DNA of 64,000 bases from Flavobacteriales bacterium (GCA_020852835.1 JADZAC010000015.1:28456-92455), one strand, 5' to 3'; shown: positions 1-8,543, counted from the first letter of the stretch. A program made the numbers and translations. The notes: generated by a model from the sequence alone, not told the origin.

Positions 1-14
1 AATGTGGTCGGTGA

Positions 15-293
15 TCACTTCACCTTCTTGCTCAGGTCGGCACCGGCTTTGAACTTCACCACCTTCTTGGCAGCGATCTTGATCTCTTTGCCGGTTTGGG
101 GGTTGCGTCCCTTGCGGGCGGCGCGCTTGGCAATGCTGAAGGTGCCGAAGCCGACGAGGGCCACGCGATCACCTTTTTTGAGGGCCTTGGTGGTGTTGTT
201 CACGAAGGCGTCCAGGGCGCGCTTGGCGTCAGCCTTGGAGATCTTCGCCTCGGCGGCGATGGATTCGATCAGTTCTGCTTTGTTCAGTCCCAT
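15..293 (-). CDS. hup: HU-family histone-like DNA-binding protein
   Basis: Small basic nucleoid protein of 92 residues, the usual HU length, which binds and bends DNA as a dimer. The GFGTF turn is at residues 48-52, and the flexible DNA-gripping arm carries the conserved RNP at 63-65 followed by QTGKE. The reading frame continues upstream of the ATG at 293, but the family N-terminus ([10 protein letters not shown]) fixes this start. Two Bacteroidota-type promoters lie upstream, so the gene is probably transcribed on its own although it follows fmt on the same strand after 231 bases. HU rather than IHF is the likely type; the family identification is very secure. Confidence 0.97.
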   Translation of the reverse strand: MGLNKAELIESIAAEAKISKADAKRALDAFVNNTTKALKKGDRVALVGFGTFSIAKRAARKGRNPQTGKEIKIAAKKVVKFKAGADLSKKVK

Positions 294-332
294 GTTGTGC
301 GTTGGTTTAGAGTGTTTGTTTGAGGACACTGG

Positions 333-362
333 CAAATGTATCCGCGAATGCCCTGCTGTCAA
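333..362 (-). promoter_or_regulatory. Proximal hup promoter (TTG-N19-TAnnTTTG)
   Basis: On the minus strand a TTG at 362-360 is followed after exactly 19 bases by TACATTTG at 340-333. This matches the Bacteroidota primary sigma factor consensus at both elements and at the spacing. It lies 39 bases before the hup ATG. Confidence 0.8.
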
Positions 363-412
363 GGGTTTCAGACGGCCCCTCCGGAAAATGTTGATAAATG
401 GGGGTGTTTGTT

Positions 413-443
413 CATAAGTAGCCCGCAATCGCCCTGATAGCAA
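413..443 (-). promoter_or_regulatory. Distal, duplicated hup promoter-like sequence
   Basis: A second TTG (443-441) is followed after 20 bases by TACTTATG (420-413), one mismatch from TAnnTTTG. The 22 bases around this -33 element (431-452) match the 22 around the proximal one (349-370) with three mismatches, so the promoter appears to have been duplicated in tandem. Confidence 0.5.
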
Positions 444-469
444 GGGTTTCAGCACATGGCGGCATCGGC

Positions 470-507
470 GCACCCGGTGGCGCACCGGCTGGTGCGCCAC
501 CGGGTGC
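470..507 (-). terminator. Perfect 17-bp hairpin downstream of fmt
   Basis: Positions 470-486 and 491-507 are perfectly complementary, separated by a 4-base loop. The stem begins 17 bases after the fmt stop and is very GC-rich. No T-run follows it on the minus strand. It is probably the 3' end structure of the recQ-mpg-fmt transcript, but it could instead only stabilise that end. Confidence 0.6.
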
Positions 508-524
508 ACGTGCACGCAAGGTGT

Positions 525-1481
525 TCAGCGCAGCACCACCGCAGCGCGTTGCTGCAGGCCGCGCAGGAAGGATGCGGTGTCCATGGGGCGCTTGTCCTGC
601 AGTTGCAGCTGCAGCACTTCGATCGCTCCGCTGCCGCATGGCACCACAAGTTGATCGCGCATGAAGATCACGGTGCCGGGAGCGTGCCGTTCCGCAGGTG
701 GAGGAACCAGGCGCGTTGCCAGCACTTTCAATTGGCGTTCTGCCTGTCCTTCCATGTTCCAGGTGGTCCATGCCCCGGGTGCGGGCGCAAGGCCGCGGAC
801 CAGGTTGTGCACGTGCCGGGCATCCTTGTGCCAGTCTATGCGGCAGTTCGCCGGGGTGAGCTTGGGCGCTTCGTTGCGATCGTCGCCGGCGTATTGCTCC
901 TGGGGGATGGGGAAGGCTGTGCCATCGAAAAGGTTCTTGGCCGTGCGCACGAGGAGCTCCGCACCCGTGGCCATCAACCGGTCGTGCAGGGTACCGGCGG
1001 TATCGGCGGGTCCGATGTGCTCGGTTTCGCGCAGCAGGATGTCGCCCGTATCGATCTGCTCATTGATCAGGAAGGTGGTGGCCCCGGTGCGCTCCTCGCC
1101 ATTGATGATGGCCCAGTTGATGGGTGCGGCTCCCCGGTAGTTGGGCAGCAGGGAGGCATGCAGGTTCACGGTGCCGAGTGCGGGCCGTTGCCACACCACT
1201 TTGGGCAACATGCGGAAGGCGACCACTATATATAAGGAAGCATCGAGCGCGTCGAGCTGTTCGTGGAAGGCGGGGTCCTTGAGGTTGGCGGGCTGCAATA
1301 CGGGAAGGCCGAGTTGCAGGGCGCGCTCCTTCACGGCGCTCATGCGCAGCTGGCGCCCTCTTCCTGCGGGGCGGTCGGGCGCGGTGACCACGCCCGCCAC
1401 GTGCATGCCGGCATGGATAAGCGCGTTGAGCGATGCCACGGCGAAAGGAGGCGTGCCCATAAATAGGATGCGATGGTTCAT
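525..1481 (-). CDS. fmt: Methionyl-tRNA formyltransferase
   Basis: Transfers a formyl group from 10-formyl-tetrahydrofolate to the methionine on initiator tRNA, which starts bacterial translation. The 318-residue length is normal. The N-terminal formyltransferase fold has GTPPFA at residues 9-14, the cofactor-site segment VVAFRMLPK near 86-94, and the catalytic triad at the same numbers as in E. coli: Asn106 and His108 in NLHASLLP, and Asp144 in QIDTGD. The C-terminal OB-like domain follows from about 205. The ATG overlaps the stop of the upstream glycosylase gene as ATGA, so the two are translationally coupled. Last gene of the recQ-mpg-fmt run. Confidence 0.97.
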   Translation of the reverse strand: MNHRILFMGTPPFAVASLNALIHAGMHVAGVVTAPDRPAGRGRQLRMSAVKERALQLGLPVLQPANLKDPAFHEQLDALDASLYIVVAFRMLPKVVWQRPALGTVNLHASLLPNYRGAAPINWAIINGEERTGATTFLINEQIDTGDILLRETEHIGPADTAGTLHDRLMATGAELLVRTAKNLFDGTAFPIPQEQYAGDDRNEAPKLTPANCRIDWHKDARHVHNLVRGLAPAPGAWTTWNMEGQAERQLKVLATRLVPPPAERHAPGTVIFMRDQLVVPCGSGAIEVLQLQLQDKRPMDTASFLRGLQQRAAVVLR

Positions 1482-2065
1482 GGCAGGATGCGTGGATCGA
1501 AATGAAAGCGGTAGGGAAGCAGGGCATCGTCGCCGGCATAGTCCACGCCGATCCGCGGGCCGGTGACAATGGCAGCGTCGGGCACGGCAATGCGCCGGTC
1601 CTCGATCCAGATCAGGTCGCCGAGCAGATCGCATCCGTTGTGGCTGGTGCGGATGCCCAAGGCTTGTGCAAGGGTGCCGGGCCCTCCGGTGGACAGGTGC
1701 CGGCTGTTCCTTCGGCGCCGCATCAGCTCCACCCCGTCCACCGGATGCAGCGCGCGCACGAGCACGGCGTGGGCCACGCCCGGTTTGTTGGTCACTACAT
1801 TGAAGAGGTGATGGATGCCGTAGCACAGGTAGATGTAGGCAAAGCCGGGCGGGCCGTACATGATGCGGTTGCGCGGGGTCACCTTTCCGCCATGGGCGTG
1901 CGAGGCGCGGTCACCGGCCCCGTTGTACGCTTCGGTTTCGGTGATGATGCCGGCGGTGATCCGGCCGTTGAAATGTGTGGCGAGGACCTTTCCGAGCAGG
2001 TCGCGGGCCACGGCCGTCACGTCGGCCCGGTCGTAGAAGGTTCGGGGAAGCTTGTGCGGCCTCAT
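1478..2065 (-). CDS. mpg: DNA-3-methyladenine glycosylase (MPG/AAG family)
   Basis: Monofunctional base-excision repair glycosylase that removes alkylated purines. The 195-residue protein has the family pattern from end to end: ITETEAY at 41-47, which contains the catalytic Glu45 and the helix-intercalating Tyr47; the conserved TPRNRIMYGPPGFAYIYLCYG block from residue 63; and LVRALHP near 102. The start ATG overlaps the recQ stop and the stop overlaps the fmt start, both as ATGA. It therefore sits between a recombination helicase and a translation enzyme in one coupled operon. Confidence 0.94.
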   Translation of the reverse strand: MRPHKLPRTFYDRADVTAVARDLLGKVLATHFNGRITAGIITETEAYNGAGDRASHAHGGKVTPRNRIMYGPPGFAYIYLCYGIHHLFNVVTNKPGVAHAVLVRALHPVDGVELMRRRRNSRHLSTGGPGTLAQALGIRTSHNGCDLLGDLIWIEDRRIAVPDAAIVTGPRIGVDYAGDDALLPYRFHFDPRILP

Positions 2066-3846
2066 GGGTTGCCGGCCGGTGTGCGCCCGCCCTCGTCCTG
2101 GCTCCAGCGCATGGGCGGTTCGGAAACGGTGCTCGGATGGTCCATGGCCTTGCAATTGTCGCAGCGTCCGCATCGCTCCATCGAAGGCTGGCCAAAGTAG
2201 CGCAGCACGGCGGATTCGCGGCAGCCGGTATCGCGGAAGGTGAATTGCAGCATGGTTTCCAAGCGGGTGCGTGCGCGCTCGTGGCGGAGTTGCAGCGCTT
2301 GCGGCTCCAGGGCCAGGCGCATGGCATCCTGGCGCGGGGTGAGCAGGGTGGCCGTGGGCAGGTCCTTGCGCGGGAAGTGGAAGATCACCTGGTCGCGGGC
2401 CATCTCCTTCAACAAGGAGCGCACGTGGTCCACCGGGCACTTGAGTTGTTGGGCGAGCCGCTCCTCGTCGATGATGGCGGGTTCCTCGAAGAGCCCTCCG
2501 TAGTTGCGCAGCATGGCCTCGAGCAAAGGCCCGCAGCGTTGGTTGGTGATGCAGAGGCCGTGCACGGTGGTGCCGTCGGCGCGCATCATCACGCGGGTGG
2601 GGCTGTGGGCCCCGTCGGAAAGCGCCAGCAGCCCGCCGAGCTCCAGGGCTTTCATGGCGTTGTGCACCGTGGAGGTGTGCAGCGCGGTGCGTTTCGCCAA
2701 GGCGGGCAGGTCCAGGTCGTAGGCTTCAAACGCACCGGCTCCCATGGCAATGCGGTGCTGGTCGGCGAAAGCCTGGTACACGCGTCTCACTTCGGCCAAG
2801 GAGGGAAAGGAGGCTTCGAGGCGTTCGCGCAGCTGCTGCTCGTCAGAAGCATGGGCCAGCAGAAAGGCGTAGGCCGGTCGGCCGTCGCGCCCGGCACGCC
2901 CTGCTTCCTGATAGTAGCTTTCCATGTCGGGCGGGGGTTCCAGGTGCACCACGCAGCGCACGTCGGCCTTGTCGATGCCCATGCCGAACGCATTGGTGGC
3001 GGCCACGAAACGCAGGGCGCCAGTGGCCCACAGTTGCTGCACCCGGTCGCGTTCTTCCACGGGCAGGCCGGCGTGGTAGGCTTCGGCAGGGATGCCGTGC
3101 TGCTGGAGGAATTGGGCGGTTTGCACGGTGCCACGGCGGTTGCGCAGGTACACGATGCCGCTGCCGGGCACCTTGCCGGCGATGCGCAGCAGCCGCCCGA
3201 GCTTGTCTTCGCCACGGCTGGCCCAGAAGGTGAGCTCGGGCCGGCGGAAGGAGCCTTGCATCAGGTTGGGCACGCGGAAGGCCAGGCGCTGCATGATGTC
3301 GTCCGCCACTTCGGGAGTGGCGGAGGCGGTGAGCGCAAGCACCGGCACCGCAGGGTGCACCTCGCGGAGCTTGCCCACCAGCAGGTACGCCGGGCGGAAG
3401 TCGTAGCCCCACTGGCTGATGCAGTGCGCCTCGTCCACGGCGATCAGCCCCACGGGCATGCGCGGCAGCCGCGCGGCGAAGAGCTCCGAGCCGAGGCGCT
3501 CGGGTGAGACGTAGAGGAAATCCAGCCGACCGTGGGCGGCACTGTCCAACGTGTTGTCGATCTCCCGGTGCGCCATGCCGCTGGTGATGGCCTTGGCCCG
3601 TACGCCCAGCTGCTGCAGGCGCTGCACCTGGTCCTTCATCAGGGCGATCAACGGGGACACCACGATGCACAGCTTTCCCATGGCCAGCGCAGGCACCTGG
3701 AAGCAAAGGCTTTTCCCCCCGCCGGTGGGCAGCAGCGCCAGCGTATCACGCCCGTCCATCACGGCCCGCACTACCTCCTCCTGCACGGGCCGGAAGCCGG
3801 TGAAGCCCCAGACCTCCTTGAGCACCCTATGGACATCCTGCGGCAT
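2062..3846 (-). CDS. recQ: RecQ-family ATP-dependent DNA helicase
   Basis: 3'-to-5' DNA helicase used in recombination and replication repair. Walker A is TGGGKS at residues 41-46 and motif II is DEAH at 138-141, followed by the RecQ-loop sequence CISQWGYDFRP. Motif VI is QEAGRAGRDG. The zinc-binding region near the C-terminus has CRES followed by CGRCDNC. At 594 residues it is short for the family and appears to lack an HRDC domain. The frame stays open far upstream, antisense to ilvE; I chose ATG 3846 because homology starts there and it leaves a divergent promoter gap. A possible -7 box (TATCCTTG, 3862-3855) lies just upstream. First gene of the recQ-mpg-fmt operon. Confidence 0.95.
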   Translation of the reverse strand: MPQDVHRVLKEVWGFTGFRPVQEEVVRAVMDGRDTLALLPTGGGKSLCFQVPALAMGKLCIVVSPLIALMKDQVQRLQQLGVRAKAITSGMAHREIDNTLDSAAHGRLDFLYVSPERLGSELFAARLPRMPVGLIAVDEAHCISQWGYDFRPAYLLVGKLREVHPAVPVLALTASATPEVADDIMQRLAFRVPNLMQGSFRRPELTFWASRGEDKLGRLLRIAGKVPGSGIVYLRNRRGTVQTAQFLQQHGIPAEAYHAGLPVEERDRVQQLWATGALRFVAATNAFGMGIDKADVRCVVHLEPPPDMESYYQEAGRAGRDGRPAYAFLLAHASDEQQLRERLEASFPSLAEVRRVYQAFADQHRIAMGAGAFEAYDLDLPALAKRTALHTSTVHNAMKALELGGLLALSDGAHSPTRVMMRADGTTVHGLCITNQRCGPLLEAMLRNYGGLFEEPAIIDEERLAQQLKCPVDHVRSLLKEMARDQVIFHFPRKDLPTATLLTPRQDAMRLALEPQALQLRHERARTRLETMLQFTFRDTGCRESAVLRYFGQPSMERCGRCDNCKAMDHPSTVSEPPMRWSQDEGGRTPAGNP

Positions 3847-3899
3847 TCGCACCACAAGGATACGCGACGTGGGGCTGGACCCATCCCGTGCACTTGGGT

Positions 3900-3907
3900 T
3901 ACCTTTG
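3900..3907 (+). promoter_or_regulatory. ilvE promoter -7 box
   Basis: TACCTTTG is a perfect TAnnTTTG element ending 17 bases before the ilvE ATG, giving a leader of about 10 bases. No clear TTG stands at the expected -33 distance. Confidence 0.6.
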
Positions 3908-3924
3908 GCACAAACCGCTATGCC

Positions 3925-4995
3925 ATGATCAGAACAGCATCGGCCATTGATATCCAGCGAGTGAAAAGATCCCGCCTTCCGGAAACCGATCTCGAACACC
4001 TCAAGTTCGGCCGCGTCTTCACCGACCACATGTTCGTGATGGACTATGCCGATGGTGCCTGGCAACAGCCCAAGATCATGCCCTACGGCGATCTGGAGCT
4101 GAGCCCGGCCACCTTGGTGCTGCACTACGCGCAGACCATCTTCGAGGGCATGAAAGCCTACCGCGACGACCAGGGCCGGGTGAATCTGTTCCGCCCCCAG
4201 GCCAACATTGCCCGCATGGCGCGCAGCGCCGTACGCATGTGCATGCCGCCGGTTCCCGAAGACACCTTCCTGGAGGGCTTGAAGGAACTGGTGCGCATGG
4301 ATGCCGCCTGGATCCCACAGGGCGCGGACGCCGCCCTTTACATCCGGCCCTTCCTGTTCGCCAGCGATGAATACATCGGCGTGAAGCCCAGTGAAGGCTA
4401 CCGCTTCATGATCTTCATCTGCCCGGTGCGCGGATATTACCAGGAGCCGCTGCGCGTGAAGCTGGAGCTCGAGTACAGCCGCGCATTTCCCGGCGGCACC
4501 GGCGAGGTGAAATGCGGAGGCAACTACGCCGGCGGCCTCTACCCCTCCAAGATGGGACAGGACATCGGCTACCACCAGAACCTGTGGACGGATGCCATGG
4601 AGCACAAGTACATCGAGGAGAGCGGCACCATGAACGTGTTCTTCATCATTGATGGTGTGCTCACCACGCCCAGCCTGGACGGCACGATCCTCGCGGGCAT
4701 CACGCGGGACAGCATCCTTACCCTGGCCAGGGAGAAAGGATTGAAGACGGCCGAGCGCAAGATCACCGTGGATGAAGTGGTCACCGGCATCCGCAACGGC
4801 AGGGTGAGTGCGGCCTTCGGTGCGGGCACTGCCGCCACCATCGCCCCGATCAAGGTGGTGGGATACAAAGGTGAAGACCTGCAATTGCCCGACCTGGGCG
4901 CGGACAGCGAGGTGAACCTCATCGGCAAGATGCTCGATGACATTCGCCGCGGGCACAAGCCGGACACGCACGGCTGGGTGGTCGGCACGGAATAG
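3925..4995 (+). CDS. ilvE: Branched-chain amino acid aminotransferase
   Basis: PLP enzyme of fold type IV that exchanges the amino group between glutamate and the keto acids of leucine, isoleucine and valine. The 356 residues belong to the longer (BCAT2-like) branch. The Schiff-base lysine is Lys196 in GEVKCGGNYAGG. The active-site segment FEGMKAYR near residues 74-81 and the cofactor-phosphate loops GVLTTP and FGAGTAATI are present. The frame is open upstream into recQ antisense; ATG 3925 is chosen because it follows the -7 box and begins family homology. Confidence 0.95.
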   Translation: MIRTASAIDIQRVKRSRLPETDLEHLKFGRVFTDHMFVMDYADGAWQQPKIMPYGDLELSPATLVLHYAQTIFEGMKAYRDDQGRVNLFRPQANIARMARSAVRMCMPPVPEDTFLEGLKELVRMDAAWIPQGADAALYIRPFLFASDEYIGVKPSEGYRFMIFICPVRGYYQEPLRVKLELEYSRAFPGGTGEVKCGGNYAGGLYPSKMGQDIGYHQNLWTDAMEHKYIEESGTMNVFFIIDGVLTTPSLDGTILAGITRDSILTLAREKGLKTAERKITVDEVVTGIRNGRVSAAFGAGTAATIAPIKVVGYKGEDLQLPDLGADSEVNLIGKMLDDIRRGHKPDTHGWVVGTE

Positions 4996-5064
4996 GATCG
5001 CCGCACACAAGGATCCACAAGCTTGCATCGTTCACCGTTAGATCCCCGTGCAGGGGAAGCGGCG

Positions 5065-5793
5065 ATGAACAAACATCCATCACCAAGGACTTTTGGGGCG
5101 GTGTGGCCATGGGCAACGGCCTTTGCCGTGGCCATGGGCTTCCTGGAAGCGGCGGTAGTGGTGTACTTGCGGGCCGTGGCCTACCCGGACGGCTTCACAT
5201 TTCCGCTGCAACCGCTGGACGGGAAATTGGTGTTGACGGAGCTGCTGCGCGAAGCCGCAACACTGGTGATGCTGCTGGCTCCGGGCGCGCTGCTCGGCCG
5301 CAAGCGCTTGGAACGCTTCGCCTGGTTCTGCTGGTCGTTCGCCGTGTGGGACATCTTCTACTACGTGTTCCTGAAACTGCTGTTGGACTGGCCCGCGAGC
5401 TTCCTTACCTGGGACGTGCTCTTTCTGTTGCCCACGGTTTGGGTGGGACCGGTGCTGGCGCCGTGCCTGGTTTCGGCGGGATTGATGGTGCTTGCCGTTG
5501 CGATCCTGCGCCGCAGGGAACGCGACCAGCACTTTCAACTGCGCCGTTGGCAATGGATGCTGCTGGTGCTCTCTGGCGCCACCATGCTGTTCACCTTCAT
5601 GGAGGAACCTGTGCGCTACCTGATCGCCACGGCACCTGGCCGGACCGTTGGCGCACCCGCCATGACCGCGCTGGAAGGCTATGTTCCGCAGGTGTTCCAA
5701 TGGCCGCTGTTTCTTCTGGCATGTGCGGCGGCCACGGTACCGATGGCGGCCATTTTCCGTGCACCTGGCGGTGGCAAGGTTGAAAGGGCATAG
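5065..5793 (+). CDS. Multi-pass membrane protein of unknown function
   Basis: A 242-residue protein with about six to seven hydrophobic segments separated by short basic loops (RRRERDQHFQLRR between two of them). I recognise no catalytic motif. ATG 5065 is preferred to the in-frame ATG at 5023 because AGGGGAAG lies just upstream as a ribosome-binding site. It follows ilvE by 69 bases on the same strand and may share its transcript. It could be a small transporter-like or carotenoid-cyclase-like membrane protein, but the sequence does not decide. Confidence 0.7.
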   Translation: MNKHPSPRTFGAVWPWATAFAVAMGFLEAAVVVYLRAVAYPDGFTFPLQPLDGKLVLTELLREAATLVMLLAPGALLGRKRLERFAWFCWSFAVWDIFYYVFLKLLLDWPASFLTWDVLFLLPTVWVGPVLAPCLVSAGLMVLAVAILRRRERDQHFQLRRWQWMLLVLSGATMLFTFMEEPVRYLIATAPGRTVGAPAMTALEGYVPQVFQWPLFLLACAAATVPMAAIFRAPGGGKVERA

Positions 5794-5889
5794 CCATTGC
5801 GGACTTCAGGGTGCAGCAGAAGTGAAACTGCGGCAAGCGGGGAGGCTGCGCTGTGCATTTCACCCGGTTGTTGCATCTTACGGCTGGGA

Positions 5890-7233
5890 ATGGGCGGGAA
5901 TCAAATTCACCGGCTGCTGGCCTTGGCAGGTGCATGCGCATGGGCCTGCTGGTGCATCGCGCAACGGCAGGACTGCATGGTGCTGGTGAAGGACAGCGTG
6001 AGCAGTGCCCCCATTGCCGGTGTGGCCATATCGCTGGAAGGAGCAGTGCTGTGGATCACCGATGAGCAAGGCCGGGCGCTGGTTTCCTGGGAAGGGCAGG
6101 CGGCCGTGCGGTTGCGCTTTGCGCATACGGGTTACATGCCCCATGAGCAACGCGTGCCCGCCCTGCATGACGGCGCACCAATTGAGGTGCGCCTGGTGCA
6201 ACGCGACGAGTTGCTGCCACCGATCACCGTTGGGCGTGCCGCTCCGGAGGAAGTGTTCCGCCGCACCGACCTGCATGCCGCGGACTTGTTGGTCAACGAT
6301 GCGGGCCTGTGGGTGCTGGCCTACGAACACCCGCGGCTGTTGCGGACGGAAGGCGACGCCGGCAAGGAGATCCTGCGCGAGGTGCGCTTGGTGCTGCTTG
6401 ACACGAGCTTCCTCGAGATCGCTTCATGTGCAGTGCCGGAGGATGTGTTCGGATTGCGCCATGACCTGCGCAACCAAGTGGTGATCGAAGGCACGCGGCA
6501 GGCCTTCGGCGTGGCGGTGGGCACCCAAGGTTTGGAACTGCGGCCGTTCAGTTTGGAGGACCTGCGGGCCAAGGTGCTCCCATGGACGGACAGCATTCCC
6601 GGTTGGGTGCTGGGTTCCAACGCCAACGCGGAGTACCCTGCACTGGATCACTTGGCCTACGGCCCTGCTGAAGATACCCTGCGGCGCATATGCTCCGTGG
6701 TGGACAGCTTCATGATGGACCTGTTCCGGAGCGCGTACAAATACATGAAAGGCCCCGACAAGGTATTGGCCATGAACCTGGCAACGGATCTTGGCGTGGA
6801 CAAGGAAACCGTGGCGGGCTTCATGTCCGGTTTCAGCCACAACCTCTGGTACCGGCCCTTGTATGCGCCCTTGTTCGTGGAGGGTGACACCTTGCTCGTG
6901 TTCGATCATGCGCGCGGCAGCTTGCGGAAGTTCACGCGGTCGTTCACGGAGCTGCCTTCCGTGCAACTGGCCTACCGGGACGGGGAAGAAGCGCGCTGCT
7001 GGAGCGGGCGCCTGGTGCAGGACCGAGTTACCCGGCAGGTATTCGCGGAATTCCAACGGAACGGGAACACCTGGTTGCGGCGCATCGACCCGGTGACGGG
7101 ACAACTGGGCACCGCTCTCCGCTTGAGCGTTCCGTGGCCGCAACGGGTGCAGGTGCACGCCGGGCAGGTGTATTACATCTGGCGGCCAACGGGCTCCTTG
7201 CAGAAGCGGAGCATCTACCGGGAGCGGCTGTGA
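5890..7233 (+). CDS. Secreted protein with carboxypeptidase-regulatory-like domain
   Basis: 447 residues. A hydrophobic export signal (HRLLALAGACAWACWCIAQ) is followed by a beta-sandwich region resembling the CarboxypepD_reg-like domain (VLVKDSVSSAPIAGVAISL...DEQGRALVSW). The remaining 350 residues are unfamiliar and may form a propeller-like or beta-rich fold. The first domain is common in exported Bacteroidota proteins. I chose ATG 5890 over the longer frame from 5797 because it places the signal peptide at the N-terminus. Function unknown; the neighbours give no clue. Confidence 0.65.
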   Translation: MGGNQIHRLLALAGACAWACWCIAQRQDCMVLVKDSVSSAPIAGVAISLEGAVLWITDEQGRALVSWEGQAAVRLRFAHTGYMPHEQRVPALHDGAPIEVRLVQRDELLPPITVGRAAPEEVFRRTDLHAADLLVNDAGLWVLAYEHPRLLRTEGDAGKEILREVRLVLLDTSFLEIASCAVPEDVFGLRHDLRNQVVIEGTRQAFGVAVGTQGLELRPFSLEDLRAKVLPWTDSIPGWVLGSNANAEYPALDHLAYGPAEDTLRRICSVVDSFMMDLFRSAYKYMKGPDKVLAMNLATDLGVDKETVAGFMSGFSHNLWYRPLYAPLFVEGDTLLVFDHARGSLRKFTRSFTELPSVQLAYRDGEEARCWSGRLVQDRVTRQVFAEFQRNGNTWLRRIDPVTGQLGTALRLSVPWPQRVQVHAGQVYYIWRPTGSLQKRSIYRERL

Positions 7234-7237
7234 TCGG

Positions 7238-7723
7238 CTAGCGCCGCTCCGGTGCTTGCCACCACACCATCGAGCCGGTATCGCTTGCTGCTTCCTTCCA
7301 GCTGCCTATATGCAGGTCGGCACGCACGGTGGTGCATGGATCAATGGTTCCGAGGTTGCCGCCGGTGAGGTGCTCCACCAGTTCGCTCAGGCCGGGGTTG
7401 TGGCCGAAGAGCATCACGCTCTTGGCTTCAGCCGGCAAGCGTTCCACCGCTTCCATCAGCAATTCCAGCGATGCATGGTACAGAGAAGGTTGCTCCATGA
7501 TCGGCACCCCTCCCAATGCCTTGGCAAAGGCCCGGGCCGTGGTGATCGCGCGGTTGGCCGTGCTGCTCACCAGCAAGGGCACTGGTTCACCCCGCTCGGC
7601 GAACTGCCGTGCCATGAGCGGGGCATCGCGCAGTCCGCGCTCGTTCAAGGGCCGGTCGAAATCATCCTGTCCGGGGGCGGCCCACGAACTTTTCGCGTGG
7701 CGCGTGATGTACAGCGTGTACAT
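7238..7723 (-). CDS. SixA-type phosphohistidine phosphatase
   Basis: Histidine phosphatase superfamily, 161 residues, the compact size of SixA. The phosphate-accepting His9 is in TRHAKSSW and the second catalytic histidine, His108, is in FGHNPGLSEL. SixA removes phosphate from histidine on phosphocarrier domains, but actinobacterial and Bacteroidota relatives are mostly untested, so the substrate here is inferred. It follows the 7739-8185 gene by 15 bases and is probably co-transcribed with it. The stop is 4 bases from the convergent gene at 7233. Confidence 0.88.
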   Translation of the reverse strand: MYTLYITRHAKSSWAAPGQDDFDRPLNERGLRDAPLMARQFAERGEPVPLLVSSTANRAITTARAFAKALGGVPIMEQPSLYHASLELLMEAVERLPAEAKSVMLFGHNPGLSELVEHLTGGNLGTIDPCTTVRADLHIGSWKEAASDTGSMVWWQAPERR

Positions 7724-7738
7724 GCCAGGCAGGGCGCT

Positions 7739-8185
7739 TCAGCCCTTCTTGGAGAATTCCTTCAGCCCGCCGATGATGGAGAAGAGCAGCGCGTGGGGGT
7801 CGTTGCTCACGCGCAGGGGGACTTGAATGGCCTGGGCGTCGCTAAACTGGTTCTTGTTGGCCATGGTCTTGGAAACGTGCAGATGCAGCGTTTCGGGGTA
7901 GCTGCCGGTGAAGAGCAGGTCGAGCTTGGCACCGCCGCGCACACGCAGCTCAAAACGCGGGTAGTGGCTCACGGGGTCTTTCCACGAGCTGATCTCCTCG
8001 AGCGCATGGCCCTCCTTCAACAGGTCGGCCTTCCATTCATCCATCACGTATTGCAATACGTCTTCAACAAAGATCTCGGGGTCGGAGGGCAGCAGCAATT
8101 GCTGGTGGTCCATCGGTGCCAGCAGCCGCGCATGGGTTTGGCGCAGGGCCACCAGCATCTCGTCCAATTGGGAGGTCAGGGTCAT
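7739..8185 (-). CDS. Conserved hypothetical protein upstream of sixA
   Basis: 148 residues, soluble, without signal peptide or membrane segment. An N-terminal part looks helical (LDEMLVALRQTHARLL) and a mixed part has alternating hydrophobic strands (ELRVRGGAKLDLLFTG, LHLHVSKT). I do not recognise a family. The close spacing to the SixA gene suggests a shared transcript, so a role in the same process is possible but not shown. The intact frame and codon use typical of the window support a real gene. Confidence 0.65.
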   Translation of the reverse strand: MTLTSQLDEMLVALRQTHARLLAPMDHQQLLLPSDPEIFVEDVLQYVMDEWKADLLKEGHALEEISSWKDPVSHYPRFELRVRGGAKLDLLFTGSYPETLHLHVSKTMANKNQFSDAQAIQVPLRVSNDPHALLFSIIGGLKEFSKKG

Positions 8186-8310
8186 TTCACATCATGTGGA
8201 TCGATCGCAAACTATCCTTCACATCCATGCCTGGAACATCTCCCGGGGACGGGTTTTGCACGATCGATCCAACGATCGGGGGAAATGGTTCGCAGTTCGC
8301 AGGTGCAGCA

Positions 8311-8400
8311 GCCCTTCGGCAAGCTCAGGGGCAGTAGGCAGCAGGTAGTAGGCAGCAGGCAGTGGGCAGCCGTTCTTCCGGTTCACCACCACCAACTACG
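8311..8400. repeat. Compound short-repeat region (CTCAGGG hairpin plus GGCAGTA units)
   Basis: 8311-8332 is a GCCCTTCG..CTCAGGGGC element. It runs directly into imperfect GGCAGTA/GGCAGCA units at 8331-8370 and is followed by CTACGAACT-type sequence at 8396-8403. The surrounding 8186-8423 region holds no other gene that I can support. Confidence 0.6.
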
Positions 8401-8423
8401 AACTGTGTCCTGCGGACTACTCC

Positions 8424-8543
8424 TCAATTGCACGTCCCCAATAACCAATACAAAATGAGGAAGATCACCACGGTGCTGACGCATCCGCCGCCGAGCTTCT
8501 TGGCGCCGTAGCCGGCGATGAGGGCGCGGAGGAATTTGTTCAT
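8424..8543 (-). CDS. Very small single-pass membrane protein
   Basis: A 39-residue frame with a basic-glycine N-terminal half (MNKFLRALIAGYGAKKLGGG) and a hydrophobic helix (STVVIFLILYWLLG) that ends in Cys-Asn. The AGYGAKKLGGGC followed by a hydrophobic IFLILYWLLG run is a pattern I recall from small conserved Bacteroidota membrane proteins, which is why I call it despite its length. It would insert in the inner membrane with the basic part inside the cell. Function unknown. It sits between two repeat-rich stretches. Confidence 0.6.
   Translation of the reverse strand: MNKFLRALIAGYGAKKLGGGCVSTVVIFLILYWLLGTCN

Noticed and set aside
1975..3507. 510-residue plus-strand frame opposite mpg and recQ
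   Set aside because: Antisense to two well-identified genes; composition typical of shadow frames in GC-rich DNA.
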